Assembly (NCBI GenBank): GCA_026418675.1
Contig: JAOAAX010000006.1
Coordinates: 53,371-117,370, forward strand
Length of the DNA: 64,000 nt
Source of the DNA: Chthoniobacterales bacterium
GTDB lineage: Bacteria; Verrucomicrobiota; Verrucomicrobiia; Chthoniobacterales; DYNR01
Direction: 5' to 3'
Below the pieces are notes generated by a model that was not told the DNA's origin, did not search any database, and worked only from the letters and a program-made list of their open reading frames with translations. The stretch's first letter is position 1. Each line of letters starts with the position of its first letter. Made by a program: the position numbers and the translations under genes. Positions 26,061-34,438 of the stretch are shown here, one piece after another.

Positions 26061-26669
26061 ATTAAGCCGCTGCAACAACAAATCCGAATCAATGATAAAA
26101 TCCGCGCCCGGGAAGTCCGTGTTGTTGACGGAAAAACCGGCCGCCAAATCGGCATCCTCAAACTGGATGAAGCTCTTAAGCTCGCTCGTGAGCAAGGGCT
26201 CGACCTCATCGAAATCGCCCCACAAGCTAACCCTCCCGTCTGCAGAATCGCAGATTACGGCAAGTTTCGTTACGAACAATCTAAGCAGGAGAAGGAAAGG
26301 CGGCAAAGCCTCTCCGCCACAAAAGTAAAAGAAGTAAAGTTCCATGTCAATATTGACAATCATGACTACTTAACAAAACTCCGCCATGCAGAGGAGTTCC
26401 TCGACCGTGGCAATAAATTAAAAATCGTTCTCCTATTTCGTGGCCGAGAAAATATTCACAAAGACCTTGGAATGGATCTTATTAACCGAATCCGGAACGA
26501 TCTCGCAACGATGGGCAATGCCGACATGGAACCCAAACTCGTTGGGAAATCCATTACCTTAACCATGAGTCCACTCCCTGCTCAAAAAAGAAAACGCAAA
26601 TTTTCCTCCCCAAAAGAGCTCTCATCTCCAGATAAACCAACCGATAAGCTCCAGAACGAAAATCACTGA
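26061..26669 (+). CDS. infC: Translation initiation factor IF-3, AUU start
   Basis: Initiation factor that proofreads start-codon choice. The open frame has no early ATG, GTG or TTG; it begins at ATT 26061, preceded by the strong site AGGGAGG at proper spacing. This gives 202 residues: RINDKIRAREVRVVD, LDLIEIAPQANPPVCRIADYGKFRYEQSK (N-domain), KVKEVKFHVNIDNHDYLTKLRHAEEFL and KIVLLFRGRE (C-domain). E. coli infC also uses AUU for autoregulation by IF-3, so the same control is likely. A K/P-rich tail follows the core. rpmI and rplT do not follow. Confidence 0.94.
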   Translation: MKPLQQQIRINDKIRAREVRVVDGKTGRQIGILKLDEALKLAREQGLDLIEIAPQANPPVCRIADYGKFRYEQSKQEKERRQSLSATKVKEVKFHVNIDNHDYLTKLRHAEEFLDRGNKLKIVLLFRGRENIHKDLGMDLINRIRNDLATMGNADMEPKLVGKSITLTMSPLPAQKRKRKFSSPKELSSPDKPTDKLQNENH

Positions 26670-26682
26670 AAAGTTGGGTCAG

Positions 26683-27387
26683 ATGCAAAACAACAGCCCA
26701 ACCTATCTTTTTCTATTTGATATTGATGGGACCCTCATCCTCGGTCGAGGAGCAGGCGAAAAATCCCTCCGCAAAGCAATGCTCCGAAAATTCGGAACAT
26801 GCGAAAATTTCTCTGAAGTTACGCTTGCTGGTGCAACAGACATCGCCATCGCAATTCGACTGTTACAAGTCCATTCTTTACCAGTCACTCCAGAAAACGT
26901 CGCTGCCCTCCTTGAAACATACCTTGAAATCCTTCACGAAACCCTCCCTGAATGTGGTGGCCAATTGCTCCCGGGAATCGTCGAACTACTTGACGCTCTT
27001 TTACAAAGAAAGGATTGCGCACTTGGTTTGTTAACCGGGAACCTCCGCAAAGGGGCCGAACTCAAACTCACTCATTTTGGCGTTTGGCACTATTTCCCTT
27101 TCGGCGCCTTCGCCGATGATTGCGCAGATCGCAACCTCCTCGGCCCCTTCGCACGCACACGCGCCGAAATCCACCACAATTCCTCCTTCGCTCCAGAAAA
27201 TATTTTCGTCCTAGGCGACACCCCAAAAGACATCGCATGCGGAAAAGCTCTCGGTGCTAAAACTGTAGCAATCGCTACAGGAGATTACCCTCCCTCTGAA
27301 CTTGCAAAATACAACCCCGATTTCCTTTTCGAAAATTTAGCCAATACAAATTTCATCCTCAATACTCTCCTGAAAACTCAACACTAA
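26683..27387 (+). CDS. HAD-family phosphatase (phosphoglycolate phosphatase-like)
   Basis: 234 residues from ATG 26683 (a TTG at 26674 would add three). HAD motif I is FDIDGTL near the N-terminus (nucleophile Asp), motif II LLTGNLRKGAELKL, and motif IV FVLGDTPKDIACGKALGAKTVAIATGDY. Cap domain of the alpha-helical Gph type. Substrate is not decided by sequence; phosphoglycolate is a guess from the family. It lies 13 nt after infC. Confidence 0.82.
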   Translation: MQNNSPTYLFLFDIDGTLILGRGAGEKSLRKAMLRKFGTCENFSEVTLAGATDIAIAIRLLQVHSLPVTPENVAALLETYLEILHETLPECGGQLLPGIVELLDALLQRKDCALGLLTGNLRKGAELKLTHFGVWHYFPFGAFADDCADRNLLGPFARTRAEIHHNSSFAPENIFVLGDTPKDIACGKALGAKTVAIATGDYPPSELAKYNPDFLFENLANTNFILNTLLKTQH

Positions 27388-27402
27388 CCCCTCCACAAAG
27401 CC

Positions 27403-29121
27403 TTGGACGTCCTCATTGTAGAAGATGATGAAAATATGTGCAAATTCCTCCGCAATATCTTTGCTAAGCGGGGCTTTAATATAACTATTTTCCACACTGC
27501 TGAAGAAGCCATAAAAGTCCTACAAAACCATTGGTTCCCTCTAATTTTTTTGGACCTAGGACTACCCGGCATGGGAGGATTAGAATTCTGTCGCAAAATC
27601 CGTTCTTTCGAGAAAGGGGAACAATATTACATCATTGTTGGAACCGGTGAAACCGGTAGTGAAAAATTAGCTGAGATCCTTCGCGCAGGCGCAGATGACT
27701 ACATCTCAAAACCCTACGAAAGAGAACTCCTTAACGTCCGTTTAGCAGTCGCAGAAAAACAAGTTCGCCAAATCGAACAACGTGCAAAATTAGAGAAAGA
27801 ACTTCTTTTCTTGGCTAAGCATGACCCATTGACTCGCCTCTGGAACCGTTGGCAACTTAATCATGCCATAACAAATGCAATAGAAAAATCCCGAGAGGAT
27901 AAGATCGAAGGTAGCTTAATTTTACTCGACCTGGACCACTTCAAAGACGTAAACGACTCCTGTGGCCATCAGATTGGCGACCAGTTATTACAGGAAGTCG
28001 CCTCTTCCATGCAACAATCCCTACCCAAAGAATCCTGGTTGATCCGTTTCGGAGGGGACGAATTCATCGCTGTCTTGCCTAACACTCCCGTCTACTTAGC
28101 TGTTGAGAAATCTAAAAAACTTGCCGCGCTTATCTCTCAGATTCAAATCCCCAACATTCCAGACACTATTCGCCCAAGTTGTTCCATAGGTATCACAGCT
28201 TTACACCACGACTATACTCCCCAGGAATTGTTAAAAGAAGCTGATTTAGCCTGCTACCGTGCAAAGTCCTTGGGGAAAAATCGAGTAGAAGTCTATGTCC
28301 GCTTCGATGAAAACTTGCTTGAACCAAAGCCAATCCTGCGTGAAACACTGGAATTGGAAGAACAGATTCTGAAAAACGATGAGCTGGAACTTTGGTTTCA
28401 ACCCGTCTGCGACCTAACAAACGGTCAGATCTTTTACCAAGAGGCATTAATCCGGTTCGTAAGTGTCCGCTCTTCTAACCCCATTCAAGCCTCCCATTTC
28501 ATGTCCCAACTCACCGATCGGACAAATTCCGAAGCCTTAGATAGGTTTGTAATTTACGAAATTATCCATCACCTCGTTAAAAATCCAGATCTCGTTGCAT
28601 CTGTAAATATAAGCGCAATTTCCGTTACCGAATGGAGGTTTGCAGATATGGTTATCCAACTGTTGGATAAATACCAAATTGAGCCGGGTCGCTTATTCCT
28701 CGAAATTACCGAAACCCATTCCATCACCGACCTCAACCGCGCTAGAGCTGTCCTTAACCGCCTCAGCGAACGAGGAGTGCAATGTATGCTCGATGACTTG
28801 GGTGCCGGATTCTCCTCAATCGTTATCCTCAAAACTCTTCCCATTCAAATTGTCAAAATTGACGGCAGCCTAATCGAAGATTCACATAGGGAAGGTTTTA
28901 ATCGCGTTTTCCTGGACGCTTTAGAAGTTTTTTCCCGCGGCGTTGGTTTCTTAACTGTCGCTGAAAGAATTGAAACATTCGAAGAACTCCAAACCGCTAA
29001 AAATCATGGTATCCATTTTGGACAAGGTTATCTCATCGCTAAACCAAGAAAATTCCCCTACAAAAATCACGAAATTCCAAAGGACCTGTTCATACAACCG
29101 AGCACTCCTTTAAGCGAGTAA
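27403..29121 (+). CDS. Response regulator with GGDEF and EAL domains
   Basis: Cyclic di-GMP signalling protein of 572 residues from TTG 27403; the next ATG would remove the receiver's acidic residues. Receiver domain about 1-120 with the acidic pair EDD (residues 7-9), phospho-acceptor Asp in FLDLGLPG and Lys in SKPYE. GGDEF about 145-310 with an intact RFGGDEF, so diguanylate cyclase activity is possible. EAL about 325-560 with YQEALIRF, VNIS, LEITE, DDLGAGFS and KIDGSLI. Both catalytic sites look intact, so output may depend on phosphorylation. No partner histidine kinase is adjacent. Confidence 0.9.
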   Translation: MDVLIVEDDENMCKFLRNIFAKRGFNITIFHTAEEAIKVLQNHWFPLIFLDLGLPGMGGLEFCRKIRSFEKGEQYYIIVGTGETGSEKLAEILRAGADDYISKPYERELLNVRLAVAEKQVRQIEQRAKLEKELLFLAKHDPLTRLWNRWQLNHAITNAIEKSREDKIEGSLILLDLDHFKDVNDSCGHQIGDQLLQEVASSMQQSLPKESWLIRFGGDEFIAVLPNTPVYLAVEKSKKLAALISQIQIPNIPDTIRPSCSIGITALHHDYTPQELLKEADLACYRAKSLGKNRVEVYVRFDENLLEPKPILRETLELEEQILKNDELELWFQPVCDLTNGQIFYQEALIRFVSVRSSNPIQASHFMSQLTDRTNSEALDRFVIYEIIHHLVKNPDLVASVNISAISVTEWRFADMVIQLLDKYQIEPGRLFLEITETHSITDLNRARAVLNRLSERGVQCMLDDLGAGFSSIVILKTLPIQIVKIDGSLIEDSHREGFNRVFLDALEVFSRGVGFLTVAERIETFEELQTAKNHGIHFGQGYLIAKPRKFPYKNHEIPKDLFIQPSTPLSE

Positions 29122-29137
29122 GTTCTTTTACTACATA

Positions 29138-30112
29138 ATGAGCGATTTGCTCGATGATTACGATTATCAGCTCCCAAAAGAATTAATCGCATCCGAACCA
29201 CTCCCAGAACGAGACGCCTCCCGTATGCTCGTTCTTCGGCGCAACTCAGGAAAAATCGAGCACCGCAAATTTTCGGATTTCCCAACTTTTGTCCATAAAG
29301 AAGACATTGTTGTCCTTAATAATTCCCGCGTCATCCGCGCTCGACTCTTAACGGAAAAACCACGCGGAGAACTTCTTCTGGCAGAGCAGGTTGGAGAAAA
29401 GCGATGGATCTGTCTTGTGCGGCCGGGCCGTAAGTGGGCAGTTGGCACGAGGCGTGGAGTTGCTAACACCACAGCAGAGGTTTTGAAAATTTTACCCGGC
29501 GGAGAGCGAATCATCGAATTTGAAGAAGCTCCTAACCTTGAACAGTTCGGAACCGTCCCCCTACCGCCTTACATCGAACGCCAACCCCTACCAGATGATG
29601 CCGACCGTTACCAAACTGTCTATGCCGGGCCTGCCGGAAGTGTTGCTGCCCCCACCGCAGGCTTGCATTTTACCCAACAAATTTTGGAACGCATCCCGCA
29701 CTGCTTCGTCACCTTGCATGTTGGGCCTGGAACTTTTCAACCCATCAAAACTAAAAAATTAAGCCAACACCAGATGCACGAAGAAAGATACGTCTTGCCG
29801 GAATACGCTACAAACGCCATCAATCAAGCAAAGCGAGTTTTGGCCGTCGGCACAACTGTTGTTCGTGTCCTCGAAAGCCAACCTCCTGGTTCATTAAAAC
29901 CTAAAGAAGGACGCACTTCTTTATTCATTTACCCACCATTCGATTTTAAACATGTAGATATGTTACTTACCAATTTTCACCTCCCCCGCTCCACCTTGCT
30001 CGCTTTAGTCTGTGCTTTCGGGGGGAGAGAAAATGTCCTTAAAGCTTACCAAGAAGCTATTAAAGAAAAATACCGTTTCTACAGCTATGGAGATTGCATG
30101 TTGATATGTTGA
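29138..30112 (+). CDS. queA: QueA, SAM:tRNA ribosyltransferase-isomerase
   Basis: Transfers and isomerises the ribose of SAM onto preQ1-modified tRNA, giving epoxyqueuosine. 324 residues, slightly shorter than the usual 340-355. Characteristic motifs are DYDYQLPKELIA, DIVVLNNSRVIRARL, SVAAPTAGLHFT, HVGPGTFQPI and FHLPRSTLLALVCAFGG. It starts 16 nt after the GGDEF/EAL gene. Confidence 0.95.
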   Translation: MSDLLDDYDYQLPKELIASEPLPERDASRMLVLRRNSGKIEHRKFSDFPTFVHKEDIVVLNNSRVIRARLLTEKPRGELLLAEQVGEKRWICLVRPGRKWAVGTRRGVANTTAEVLKILPGGERIIEFEEAPNLEQFGTVPLPPYIERQPLPDDADRYQTVYAGPAGSVAAPTAGLHFTQQILERIPHCFVTLHVGPGTFQPIKTKKLSQHQMHEERYVLPEYATNAINQAKRVLAVGTTVVRVLESQPPGSLKPKEGRTSLFIYPPFDFKHVDMLLTNFHLPRSTLLALVCAFGGRENVLKAYQEAIKEKYRFYSYGDCMLIC

Positions 30113-30215
30113 ACGGAATTTCAGATTTCATTATGGTTGGATTCTCAAGCCGAACCTCATGTTTATTATCTAAGAAAAATCCCTGTATTCCTATAACACC
30201 AAGCAAAGCTTTTTC

Positions 30216-31235
30216 ATGATAATCTCGCGCACACCATTCCGCGTCTCATTCTTCGGCGGTGGGTCGGATTATCCTCTCTGGTATCGGCGGTTTGGTGGGG
30301 CAGTGCTTTCCACTGCAATTGACAAGTATTGTTACTTAACATGCCGTTATTTGCCTCCGTTTTTCGCACATCGTTTCCGCGTGCTGTATTCGAAAATTGA
30401 AATGGTTCGGCGGATCGAAGAAATTCAGCACCCTGCTGTTCGGGGCGCTTTGCAGTTATTAGGGTTCCGCCGCGGTGTAGAAATTCATCACGACGGCGAT
30501 CTGCCTGCGCGGAGCGGTATGGGATCAAGTTCAGCTTTTGCTGTCGGAATTTTGCACGCCCTCCATGCTCTCCAAGGGCGGATGCGAAGCAAGGAACAGT
30601 TGGCAAAAGAAGCAATTCATCTTGAACAAGATGTGCTTGGGGAAACCGTAGGCGTCCAGGATCAAATCGCCGCTGCTTATGGGGGGTTCAACGTCATGCG
30701 TTTTGCTCCAGACGGTAGCTTCTCCGTTCAGCCAGTTTATCTACCAGAACCACGCTTGCTTGAATTCAAAAGTCACTTTCTTCTATTTTACACAGGATTA
30801 GCCCGCAATGCGACAGAGGTTGCCGCCCGCGTTGTTGCATCCTTGGAAGCCAAGGAAAGTGCCATTCGCCGCATGGTTGCCATGGTAGATGAAGCATTGG
30901 AAATTCTTAAGTCAGGGCAGCTGAGTGATTTTGGACACCTTCTTGATGAAGCCTGGCACTTGAAACGCTCCCTAAATGAAGGGATTTCAACACCGCTTGT
31001 TGATGAGGCCTACGACACTGCAAAAAAGGCCGGCGCACTCGGCGGAAAGCTCCTAGGAGCCGGAGGCGGTGGCTTCCTTTTGTTTTTCTGCCCGCCAAGC
31101 CGCCGGAGGCATGTCCAAAAAGCGCTAGCTAAGCTATTACATGTGCCGTTTGATTTTGAACCTTCCGGCAGCCAAATCATCTTCTACGACCCAGAACAAG
31201 AATATGAAGAACCAGAGGAAGGAATCGCTCAGTAG
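30216..31235 (+). CDS. GHMP kinase, D-glycero-alpha-D-manno-heptose-7-phosphate kinase-like (HddA)
   Basis: GHMP-family sugar kinase of 339 residues. Motif 1 is TPFRVSFFGGGSDYP at the N-terminus, the ATP-binding motif is ARSGMGSSSAFAVG (about 105-118), and motif 3 is LGAGGGGFLLFF near 285. This pattern is shared by HddA, which acts in GDP-D-alpha-D-heptose synthesis, and other GHMP sugar kinases such as GDP-fucose-pathway enzymes. Base composition is richer in G than C on the + strand, opposite to most of the window. First gene of the polysaccharide island. Confidence 0.8.
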   Translation: MIISRTPFRVSFFGGGSDYPLWYRRFGGAVLSTAIDKYCYLTCRYLPPFFAHRFRVLYSKIEMVRRIEEIQHPAVRGALQLLGFRRGVEIHHDGDLPARSGMGSSSAFAVGILHALHALQGRMRSKEQLAKEAIHLEQDVLGETVGVQDQIAAAYGGFNVMRFAPDGSFSVQPVYLPEPRLLEFKSHFLLFYTGLARNATEVAARVVASLEAKESAIRRMVAMVDEALEILKSGQLSDFGHLLDEAWHLKRSLNEGISTPLVDEAYDTAKKAGALGGKLLGAGGGGFLLFFCPPSRRRHVQKALAKLLHVPFDFEPSGSQIIFYDPEQEYEEPEEGIAQ

Positions 31236-31291
31236 CCCTAGTTGATTCTTTCAATGAAATTTAGCTTTTCTCCACAAACCCTCTAGCAGCA

Positions 31292-32467
31292 ATGAAAAAC
31301 TTAGACTGGCCGCTGATGCGCAATAACATCACACGCGAGGATTTGGATAGGCTTATTGATTACTTAACCCAACCAGAACCCAAACTCACCCAGGGGGAAC
31401 AGGTAGAAGCGTTCGAACGTGAATGGAGCCAGTGGCTAGGCGTAAAATACAGCGTGTTTGTCAATTCTGGTTCCTCAGCAAATGAAATCACTTTCTTGGC
31501 GCTGCGTCAACGCTTCCCAGAAGGAGGTGAGGTTATCGTTCCCCCGTTAACATGGGTCTCGGATATTGCCGCCGTTCTGCATGCAGGATTCACCCCCGTT
31601 TTTGCAGACATCCACCCCAAAACACTCGGCATGAATAGTGCAGAGGTAGAGAAAAAATTAACTCCCCGCACGAAGGCAATATTTCTCACCCATATCCTCG
31701 GTTACAATGCCATCGACGAAAAGTTGCTCCAGCTATGCAAGGAAAGGGAGATTTTGTTGATCGAAGATGTTTGTGAGTCACACGGCGCAACGTTCCAGGG
31801 CCAAAAGTGTGGAACTTTCGGTTTTGCATCGAATTTCTCTTTTTACTATGCCCACCACATGAGCACAATCGAAGGCGGTATGATTTGCACGAATGACGAA
31901 GAATTTTATGAACTCTGCCGCCTCGCCAGATCACATGGTATGGTCCGTGAAGCGCAAAGTCCCATCTTCCGCCAACGTTACGCAGAAGCTCATCCCGATT
32001 TGCACCCCGCTTTCATTTTTGCTTTTGCAGCCCATAACATGCGCTCAACAGAACTCAACGCCGTCCTGGGCCGTTCCCAACTGAAACGACTTGATGCAAA
32101 TAACACCATCCGCACGCGCAATCTCCAACGTTTCCTTGCACAACTCGACCCTAAAAAATTCCGCACCGACTTCATCCTCGAGGGCAGTAGCAATTATGCC
32201 TTCACGCTTATTCTTCGCGAGCCAGATTCTTCCTTGCGCGACCGCTGCATGGATGCAATGACACATGCCGGCGTTGAATTCCGCCGCGGCACCTCCGGCG
32301 GAGGCAACCAGCTCCGCCAACCCTACCTACGCCGCCTCTTTGGCAACGAATTCAAAAACTACCCAGAGGTTGACCATGTCCATTTCTACGGTTTCTACAT
32401 CGGAAACTACCCAGACCTCGAACAGGACAAAATTGACGATTTGTCTCAATTGTTAAACAACCTCTAA
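31292..32467 (+). CDS. ColD-like PLP-dependent sugar 3-dehydratase (DegT family)
   Basis: 391 residues of the DegT/DnrJ/EryC1 fold. The usual PLP-lysine is replaced by His: the segment is YYAHHMSTIEGGM with His188-His189, the same H-for-K change as in ColD (GDP-4-keto-6-deoxymannose 3-dehydratase, about 388 residues) and in the E1/RfbH dehydratases. The [2Fe-2S] cysteine set of E1/RfbH is not seen, and the length fits ColD better. So it probably removes the C3 hydroxyl of a 4-keto-6-deoxy sugar nucleotide rather than transaminating. Other family motifs: NSGSSANEI, ADIHPKTLGM, EDVCESHGA. It follows the GHMP kinase by 56 nt. Confidence 0.8.
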   Translation: MKNLDWPLMRNNITREDLDRLIDYLTQPEPKLTQGEQVEAFEREWSQWLGVKYSVFVNSGSSANEITFLALRQRFPEGGEVIVPPLTWVSDIAAVLHAGFTPVFADIHPKTLGMNSAEVEKKLTPRTKAIFLTHILGYNAIDEKLLQLCKEREILLIEDVCESHGATFQGQKCGTFGFASNFSFYYAHHMSTIEGGMICTNDEEFYELCRLARSHGMVREAQSPIFRQRYAEAHPDLHPAFIFAFAAHNMRSTELNAVLGRSQLKRLDANNTIRTRNLQRFLAQLDPKKFRTDFILEGSSNYAFTLILREPDSSLRDRCMDAMTHAGVEFRRGTSGGGNQLRQPYLRRLFGNEFKNYPEVDHVHFYGFYIGNYPDLEQDKIDDLSQLLNNL

Positions 32468-32824
32468 GGATCAATAAAGCAAAATATGGATTATGCCTAA
32501 CCAAAAAAAGTAGCTTCAAAGGGAACAGGCAAAATCTTATGAACAAATTTCAGCTAAAATGTTTTTAAAAAACAGAAATGGATTTGATATTTATTTTTTT
32601 AAGATTAAATTTTAAAGATACTTAATTTGTATCATATACGCTGTTACGAAAAATTCATTTCACCAATCCTAAAAACATTTTTCAAGCCAATAGGCAAATA
32701 TGAAAAAATTGTTCCATCTCACCCAAAAACCCAAAAAATATTATAATTGCCTGTTTTTGAACAAATGCAAGTTGGCTTCTAAGTTAATCAAAAAGACAAA
32801 CTCTGCCTGCTTTGAAATATTCCA
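32468..32824. other. AT-rich intergenic region
   Basis: 357 bp without a supported gene, strongly AT-rich. TATAAT occurs at 32742-32747, about 78 bp upstream of the thiamine-enzyme gene, but no good -35 lies 17 bp before it. The region separates the two halves of the polysaccharide island. Confidence 0.4.
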
Positions 32825-33427
32825 ATGACCGCTGCTGAGCTAATTGCCTTTGAAGAGGACATTGCTGCTGAATTCAACGCTGCAAAAATTCGAGCGCCAA
32901 TTCACCTTTACTACGGAAACGAAGAATCCATCATTGATGTATTCAAAAATATACGTCCTCAAGATTGGGTTTTATGTTCGTGGCGCAGTCACTATCAATG
33001 CCTTTTAAAAGGAGTTCCCCCGCAGCGCTTAAAATCAGAAATTCTAGCTGGCCGTTCTATCTCTTTGTGTTTCCCAGAATATCGGATTCTAAGTTCTGCA
33101 ATCGTAGGAGGTGTTTTGCCGATTGCAGTTGGCATTGCCATGGGAATTCAACGCTCAAAAGAAGATGCCAAAGTTTTTTGTTTCATGGGAGATATGACAG
33201 CAGAAACGGGAATCGCTCACGAGTGCATTAAGTATTCTCGCAACCACGGACTTCCCATCACATGGATTATCGAAGATAACGGAAAATCCGTTTGCACAGA
33301 TACAAAAACCGTTTGGAAGATGGGTAAACATTGGTGGGAAACCGAACCCCCAGCCCCGGATGTGATCTACTATAAATACGAGTCAAAATATCCCCATGCT
33401 GGAGCGGGGGTGCGCGTCCAATTCTAA
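32825..33427 (+). CDS. Small thiamine-diphosphate enzyme, E1-alpha-like subunit
   Basis: 200 residues resembling the TPP-binding half of transketolase or 2-oxoacid dehydrogenase E1-alpha. The TPP/Mg motif starts GDMTAETG near residue 119 and ends with EDNGKS about 25 residues later, as in the classic GD-x(25-30)-N motif. SWRSHYQCLLKGVP and SSAIVGGVLPIAVGIAMG are the typical approach and GG.PxAxG elements. Normal E1-alpha is 320-360 residues; here only the core is retained. It is paired with the following gene (18 nt gap), the pyrimidine-binding half. Substrate is unknown; the surface-sugar context suggests transfer of an activated aldehyde to a keto sugar. Confidence 0.72.
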   Translation: MTAAELIAFEEDIAAEFNAAKIRAPIHLYYGNEESIIDVFKNIRPQDWVLCSWRSHYQCLLKGVPPQRLKSEILAGRSISLCFPEYRILSSAIVGGVLPIAVGIAMGIQRSKEDAKVFCFMGDMTAETGIAHECIKYSRNHGLPITWIIEDNGKSVCTDTKTVWKMGKHWWETEPPAPDVIYYKYESKYPHAGAGVRVQF

Positions 33428-33445
33428 CGAATTTCCTTTTATTTT

Positions 33446-33982
33446 ATGAGATACTTCGACGAATTAAAACGCAGCATGGAATGGCTAGCCCAAGATCCAC
33501 GGGTTCTTTTTATTGGACAAGCAGTCGAAGTCCCTGGCACTGCGATGAGTAACACCGTAAAAGACATCCCTATAATTCGCAGAATCGAATTGCCAGTTGC
33601 TGAAGAAATGCAAATGGGTATGACAATAGGCTTAGCACTCCAGGGTTTCGTGCCAGTATCTATCTACCCACGCTGGAACTTCTTGCTCCTCGCCGTCAAT
33701 CAACTCATAAACCATCTAGACAAAATCTCAATAATGTCCAACGGTGGTTACCGCCCGAAGGCTATCATCCGAACAGGAATAGGGTCCGAACGCCCTCTCC
33801 ATCCTCAACATCAGCACATCGGCGATTTTACAGAAGCTTTCTGCCGGATGTGTTCCACCATCGAAGTTATTCGACTCGACGAGCCAGAGCAAATTTTCCC
33901 TGCTTACCAAAAAGCTCTTTTAAGAGAAGATGGTCGCTGCACTTTAATTGTAGAATGGGGTGACTATTATAACGAGAAATGA
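33446..33982 (+). CDS. Small thiamine-diphosphate enzyme, E1-beta-like (pyrimidine-binding) subunit
   Basis: 178 residues matching the pyrimidine-binding domain of E1-beta/transketolase. IELPVAEEMQMGMTIGLALQG should carry the Glu that contacts the aminopyrimidine, and the HQHIGDFTEAF region is typical. The C-terminal transketolase domain (about 130 residues) is absent. With the preceding gene it would make an alpha2-beta2 style minimal enzyme. The TPP chemistry is well supported; the reaction is not. Confidence 0.72.
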   Translation: MRYFDELKRSMEWLAQDPRVLFIGQAVEVPGTAMSNTVKDIPIIRRIELPVAEEMQMGMTIGLALQGFVPVSIYPRWNFLLLAVNQLINHLDKISIMSNGGYRPKAIIRTGIGSERPLHPQHQHIGDFTEAFCRMCSTIEVIRLDEPEQIFPAYQKALLREDGRCTLIVEWGDYYNEK

Positions 33983-34438
33983 AAAAGCAGTTTAAAATTT
34001 CATCTTTATCATAAAATTGAGCTTTTACTAAAACACCTCATAAATCTCAGAAGCCATTGTTTCTGAGGCTTTAGGGGCAACGAACAAACAAAATCAGCTC
34101 CCTTAGGTAGGCAGATAAAAATTTGAATCTCTATTTCAATGAAAAATAATTTAAAAGCCATCCTAATGATGTTTGTAAAAGAATTTTCAGAGATTAAGAA
34201 GATTACAATTAACAAATTTTTTTGACTGCTACAATCAACTAAAGAATCCCCTATCAAATAATCCCCATTAAATAATTCCCACTTTACTCCGATCATTATG
34301 CGAGTTAAGATATGTTGAGATCAAACTGATAAGAAATTTCTTAAAAAACCAAATGCCGTATTTGAAAATTCCATATAAAATCAAATACAAAATGGTTTAT
34401 AATAAAAGAACCAACCTAATTCTCCATAACCAAATTTC
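33983..34438. other. AT-rich intergenic region with a hairpin
   Basis: 456 bp with no supported gene. CTCAGAA (34046-34052) and TTCTGAG (34061-34067) form a 7-bp inverted repeat with an 8-nt loop. There is no U-run directly after, so termination is doubtful. Upstream of the radical SAM gene lie TTGAAA (34362-34367), 18 bp, TACAAA (34386-34391), and TATAAT at 34398-34403, possible promoter elements. Confidence 0.4.

Noticed and set aside
34046..34067. Hairpin as a Rho-independent terminator
   Set aside because: The 7-bp inverted repeat has no T-run after it on either strand.
34009..34296. 95-residue minus-strand ORF in the AT-rich gap
   Set aside because: AT-rich, hydrophobic residue mix expected of non-coding DNA; no ribosome-binding site or family motif.
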